A stretch of 64,000 bases of DNA from Warburgia ugandensis (Eukaryota > Streptophyta > Magnoliopsida > Canellales > Canellaceae), in NCBI GenBank assembly GCA_035236585.1, contig CP141128.1, positions 24,271,618 through 24,335,617 of the forward strand, given 5' to 3'. The notes under the pieces are model-generated. The model searched no databases. It was not told the origin of the DNA and saw only the letters and a list, made by a program, of their open reading frames with translations. Made by a program: the position numbers and the translations under genes. Numbering within the stretch: position 1 is the stretch's first letter; every line of letters starts with the position of its first letter. Of the stretch, positions 58,861 to 64,000 are shown in pieces.

Positions 58861-59928
58861 ATCTCAATGAATTTGTGGTTGGATTCTTATTTAGATTGTT
58901 TACCTTTAGTCTTAATTTTAGGTTGCATTAGGTTAGGGTTTCACATCATAGTTTCTTATTTTGTTAATTCCTCACAAATTTAATCCATCTTACTATTTTT
59001 GGCATGAGGGGAATTTAGCAAAGGAGCTACTTCATCAACTGAGGATTTACTTGCCTTCTTAGATTGGGGTTTTTGTTTCCTTTGAGTGAAACTTGTAGTG
59101 AGGCCTATTTTAACTTGGAATTTCAATTTTATTTTTAAATGGGTTGTAGTAAAACATGGCAAGTGTGTGGTTTAGTGGCCCACACTTGATCTTCATCAGA
59201 AACCCCACTGTAAGTATCCCTCACTATATTTTTATTTTTCTAGTTTAGGTTGCATGTGGTTGGTAGCATAATTCATATAGATTACGATAATTCATTTTAA
59301 TTATTGCATCTTTATTTAGGGTTGTTACATTAGAGAGAAACTATCTAACCTTGGTTGAATAGCACATAGGTTGCATTAGTTTGTTTCTTTTGTTTTGCAT
59401 TGCACATTTACAGTTTTATGGTAGAATGGAATTAATGCCAGTAAGGGCCTCATAGGAACCCTTATAAGATGAGGACTGAATTTCATCACCAGCTCCTTAG
59501 CCCACCTAGGAATCAGTCAACATTCGTGTATGTCACAATCCCAACTTGTGAACTTTAATTTAACTTCAAGTAGGAAGAGACAAGGTATCGAGCTCATAGG
59601 ACCATTTTAAAAGGATGCAATCTATTGTCTCTCCAATGGCTTCTGAGCACTGTGGTTATAATGGGTGTCTTAAAATTCAAGTAATTTTCTCATGCCTTCC
59701 TTTGACTTTGGTTGATTTCTAAACACCTCCTAACATGAGGTTTGTATTAACCACTTTCGAGCAAAACCTGACTAGTAAGAAAGAGTCTAATCTAAATAAA
59801 AGGAGCTGTTTAGAACTAGGTCTAAGTGCACTAAGAAAAAATAATGAAGATACTGCTCGATTAGTGGATACTAGGATTTGATTGCGCATCACATGGAGTT
59901 AGAGTCAATATATAGTTTAGGATAGTTT
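58861..59928 (+). mobile_element. Athila 5' leader, with a module resembling LTR Y
   Basis: This is non-coding leader between primer site and gag. The part at about 59440-59890 follows LTR Y collinearly (Y2 near 49690-49950, Y1 near 15720-15960): a CTCATAGGA-like start, GAGCACTGTGGTTATA, AACACCTCCTAACATGAGG and TGTATTAACCACTTT. No gene is seen. Confidence 0.6.
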
Positions 59929-60199
59929 ATGCAAGGGCATCGATCTCAAAACTTAACATTAGCACCTTTCGATGTAGAGATTCAACACAACCTTAGACAA
60001 GTTCCTATCCCTATAGTTGAACCACCAACAAAAGTAAAGTATAAAACTATTAGATATTTTTATGTGCCTTTGCAACTAGAATATCCCATCCTGCATAGCT
60101 TCACCTCCTACAAACATAGACCACTTTGAGTTAAAGTTGGGAGTTATCCAATTACTACCCACTTTTTATGGTTGAGATCAAGAATTGTGCCACCTTTAC

Positions 60200-61277
60200 T
60201 ATAATGACCCAAACATTTTATGCCCTTCTTACTAAATTTAGAAATTTATATGAGGGAATTACTATCCTAAATATTTTATTTTATTTAAAATAGTAAACAA
60301 AGGAATTTGTAAGTAAAATTAGTGTCATTAGATTCTACTCAAAAAATGGAATCCAACGCCTCAAAGAATGCTGAAAACAGAGTTCGTATGAAGAAGTTAC
60401 GAGCATTTAAAGATTAGGGACATTTCTGTAATTTATATTAAAAATGAAAAAGACAGAAAACGCAGGGGGTTGTTTTGATAACGACACCCCTGTCTTCTTC
60501 CTCCTCTAGCCCTCTCCCAATTTTTCCAGAAAAATCCCAGCACTGCCTTGCAGAGGCGGTGCCAGGAGAAATGGCGGCACTGCCATTGGCAGCACCGACT
60601 TACTCCTTCTATAAAATCCCCCACTCCGCCTCTTCCAAACCAAGCTTTCTCCTCTCCAATTGCTCCCAAAAACAGATCTGGCCATAAGGGTTTGTAGCCA
60701 CGATCAAGACAAAAATCGAGCAGCATCGAGGGCTCCCCAGGTACAAGTATCCTCCCCACCCTACGCCTTTCTCTTTCCTCTTTCTTTCCCCCCAGATCCC
60801 GACCGGATCTGTATTGTTTTCCTGCCAAAAATCACCAGAAGAAACCTAGCTTTGATGGGTTTGTTGACCCATCGAACCAGCCATCTCCAGGTACCCTCCT
60901 CCTCTTGCCTTCTCCTTTCCCTTCATTTCCGGCACAGATCCATGTCGGATATGGCATTTTCCGGGCCGAAAATCGCCGAAGAAGACCCCGGTGTCAATGG
61001 ATTCGCCTATCCATTCCAACCAGGCGACCACATACGGGCATGGTCCCAGTTTGACCTGGACACACGAGTGCCCCGGGAGCCAAGATGTGCGCGCACCAGC
61101 CCTAAGACACGTCCGCGTAACGCCGTCCAGAGTGCACACCCTGGCACATCAGTGAGACATACGCACCTGATCCAACCTAGTTGCAATATGACCAGGGCGC
61201 ACACGTGTCCTAGAAACTATAGCGCATTCTAGGACAGTGGCACGCAGGACCTTAAGAGCTTCATTTGGGTCGTCACA
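60200..61277 (+). mobile_element. Short X-type LTR (X'), 1.1 kb, with target-site duplication
   Basis: It starts TATAATGACCC and ends GGGTCGTCACA, flanked by TTTAC at 60195-60199 and 61278-61282. It has the TTTTGATA box (60473), a TATA box (60610), a CT-rich leader and a CpG-rich patch (61020-61260), but none of the 3' module with the 38-bp repeats and H1/H2. It may be a deletion form or a separate short LTR type. Frames of 65-190 codons on both strands fall in the GC-rich part and are not genes. Confidence 0.85.
60610..60616 (+). promoter_or_regulatory. TATA box of LTR X'
   Basis: TATAAAA lies 137 bp after the TTTTGATA box and before a pyrimidine-rich leader. It is identical in setting to 4634. 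Confidence 0.55.
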
Positions 61278-61946
61278 TTTACGTTCCAATTTTTTTTTAG
61301 ACAATACTATTAGGCTTAGTCTATTTCCATTCTCACTCAAGGATAAAGCCAAGTCATTGCTCAATTCCTTATATGTAGGTTCCATTAATACATGAGACAA
61401 ACTATCTAGAAAGTTTTTAAACAAATTCCTCCCTATTCATGAAACAAATGCCCTTCATCATGAAATTATCAATTTTCAACCAAAGGATGATGAACAATGT
61501 TACAAATGTTGGGAACGATGGAATGACCTATTGCAAAAATGCCCACATCATGGATTTAAGAAATAACAGCAGTTTTAATACTTCTATGTGGTATTGATGC
61601 CTAAGAATAAGAAAATGGTAGATGCCGCGACTGGAGGGGCTCTCATGCTAAAAGATGAGAGAGAGGCCTCTAAGTTCTTTTAGACATTGGCAGATAATTC
61701 TCAACAATGGGATTATTCAAATAGAAGAGAGAGAAACATCCAACATCCAAAGGAAGGGGGTCTATTTTAGATAGGAGTATATATAGATCTATCTATAAAC
61801 TTGACTCTATAGTTGAAAAATTAAACAAAATGGAGTGTTTAAGTGGAAGAATGGACAAACTTGAAACTATGTTTGAAACTTTCATGGCTATCACTCTATC
61901 CCATAAACCTTCACAAAAGGTATGTGGTACTCATTCTAGTCTAGCC

Positions 61947-64000
61947 TGTAATAACCCCAATTTTTGTAAATTGATTGAGAAAAATCAATAAATTTTGACT
62001 TTCAGATATTTCGGGCTGAAATATTAGGGTTATTTAAAATATACTTTTTATAAAAGTATAATCAAATCATAAGACATGTAAAATTGAAATTAACCTTAGC
62101 AAACCCTTCAAAATGACTGTAAGCACGACAAATTTCGAATTCGGATGAGAAATCCTTAAGTTTTTCATTTTTTGGACAAAAGGGGTAAAATAGTAATTTT
62201 ACCCAAAAATCAAAATATGACACATCAAAAATTAGAATGTACTAAGAAATACGAATCCAATGCCACTAAGTACACTCAAATCCGAGATCATGGGAATAAA
62301 ACCCAAAATTTTATGCATAAAGGGCAAAACAGACTTTTTACACCATGTGGGGCCCACATGGGGACCACCACGTCCCCAACAACCAATTTGATCAGCAGCC
62401 CATGTGAAACATGGGTCAACAAATATCAGCTGGTCATGGGGAAGAAAATTTAGGCCTGGGAGCATTGAAGACTTTCATGCCATTTTATATTAAAAAAATA
62501 ACATATTATAATCATGAAAAAAGACCCAAAATACCTATAAACACAACCCCAAAAATCTCCCAAAATTTCTCATAAATTTCCCACGAAATTATCCTCAATC
62601 TTCTTGAAAAATTAGATCTAGATCCCTCCCCAAAAACCCAAAATTTCCAAGAGTTAGATCTCTTTTCAACTTGTTTTTCTTTTTAGATTGGAACAAGAGA
62701 CCTAAAATCAATTAGGCACTCTGTTCCAGATCTAATTTGATCAATTCCACCATCCAAAACTTCCCAACATATCTATTCTACAAAACCGCTAAAGAAATTT
62801 CAAGATCCAACAGTTCAAACAACGGTTTGCAAGAAAGGTGGATTTTAGGCTATATCTTCATCAACAAGGTATTTTTTTAAATTGGGCATATAAATGAGGT
62901 TTTCTCTCCAATCAAGTAATTGGAAATCCTTTTCATATATGTTTAGTATTGTTTTATGTACTTTTTATTTTACTGTAATTAATTTTGGTAATAAAAAGGT
63001 AAAAATAAAGTAAACAACAGAACCCTTAATTCATGATGATGAAGTTCTCAGATGAAAAATATGACTCCACCAATCAATCCAGAATGGTCCAAAACCTCTA
63101 GGATAGAAGTTTCAGAAAGATTTGAACAGTTTTGGACCCTCAATTGAGAGAGATTAATTCTGGTGGGCCTAGATCAAATCTGGACCCTAGGAACGGCTGA
63201 AAACTTCAATTTAAGATTGTGGAGTCATATGAACTCCAAATCGAGATCAGAAAGAAGCTATGGAAAGCTTGTAATGTCTAATTTCTAATGAAGTCATAAT
63301 ATTTCTAAAATTTATTTCTGTATTTTGGAAATAAGTGTCCAATTTCTAAGATCTTCAAGATCTGAGGTGATCAGATCTTGGAAATTTATTTTAGTGATGA
63401 TATAATAATGTAATAAAGTAATATCTATGGTTAAGTTGGACAGATCTTGGATAAAATAGGGGATCTACCCTTTATGGTAGAAAAACACTAAAAATACAAA
63501 GGGACCCACTTGATCAATGAGATCAAGTATGATCAGATCCTTGGGATGGATTATAGGGACGATATTATGATGGAATCCAGTTAGATCATGGAGGAAATGT
63601 GACAAAATCAAGTGGATATGATTTTTGGATCTTAATGGATTAAAAGCCCTAAAGGTAATTAAAACCCTTAATCTAAAGGAAAACACCTAAGATCTAATGG
63701 TTGGATCATATTTAAAGGTTTATAATAATCTTAATAAAATTAGTTTAATTGTCTTTTATTGGATATAGAAGTGTAAATGTGATTTATGTTTTAAGTTTTA
63801 ATTGTCTTTTATTGGATATAGAAGTGTAAATGTGATTTATGTTCTAAAGTAGAAAGCATGATAGTGTAATCTTTAAATTTTAGTATGATATGCCCTAAAT
63901 GAGTAATTTGTTAGTAGATTTGATTATCTTAGGATCATGTTAGTGTAAATTAGGATTTAAACATGATTTCATTATGATAGAAGATGTGTTTCATTCTTAT
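61947..64000 (+). mobile_element. LTR of family Y (Y3), cut by the window end
   Basis: It starts TGTAATAACCCC within Athila gag; the uninterrupted site is visible in copy 1 near 6036. The first kilobase resembles Y1, while from about 63130 it is close to Y2, with the shared tandem duplication at 63738-63845. It continues past the window. Small frames (62172-62465 and 63465-63686) recur in non-coding parts of other Y copies and are not genes. Confidence 0.8.

Larger units (their letters stand above)
59929..61946 (+). mobile_element. Athila-type gag fossil, copy 2 (split by an X-type LTR)
   Basis: Gag is read at 59929-60199 and 61283-61946, with a short LTR between them. The first part has a 66-codon frame. 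The second part matches 5372-6037 of copy 1 closely and stops inside the zinc knuckle at 61946, where LTR Y3 begins. It is broken in several places. Together with the LTR end, primer site and leader upstream, it shows a coherent Athila 5' half. Confidence 0.82.

Noticed and set aside
60433-61232. Frames of 131 and 190 codons on opposite strands
   Set aside because: They overlap each other inside the short X-type LTR and mirror those at 4556-5383.

Overview
This window is a stack of nested LTR retrotransposon fossils from a large, AT-rich plant genome, most likely a seed plant. The evidence is Ty3/gypsy families known from plants: Athila-type gag and integrase fragments, and Tekay/Del-like chromovirus fragments with an initiator-Met tRNA primer site and the usual purine tract before the 3' LTR. 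I found no host gene, tRNA, rRNA or CRISPR array. The longer open frames are by-products of LTR GC-rich patches, microsatellites or tandem repeats. The coding parts of the elements are heavily broken.

Layout. 1-6400 and 52352-61946 are two direct copies of one block about 52 kb apart: the 3' part of LTR family W, an unclassified 1.9 kb segment, a short X-type LTR, and Athila gag. Between them, 7050-8325 is a reverse Athila integrase end beside an Athila-type LTR (8330-10050). Two tandem arrays follow at 11780-13040, one palindromic. A forward Tekay-like element follows, with a mixed Y/X 5' LTR at 13047-19393, its interior at 19394-22812, and a 3' LTR from 22813 that meets a reversed X LTR (25336-27522) tail to tail. 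A mosaic LTR lies at 27523-29635, a reversed Athila-type LTR at 29636-31485, and a forward Athila integrase at 31486-32657.

That Athila copy is split by a near full-length reverse Tekay-like element, 32663-43690, with a perfect ACTTA target-site duplication. Athila resumes at 43691 and runs to about 45200. Next comes the 3' half of a Tekay-like element (45200-46770) and its long W LTR (46771-56631). Two other LTRs sit inside this W LTR: Y at 47323-51738 (ATCTT duplication) and X at 52832-55472. The window ends in a Y LTR (61947 onward) that lies in Athila gag.

The main result concerns the LTRs. Families W, X, Y and Z differ strongly in sequence but share a box-like architecture. About 320-600 bp before the LTR 3' end they all carry two adjacent inverted repeats whose stems differ between families yet stay paired. 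They also exchange modules, so several LTRs are mosaics. Boundaries come from direct reading, target-site duplications and comparison of copies within the window. Homologies were judged by eye, without database searches.
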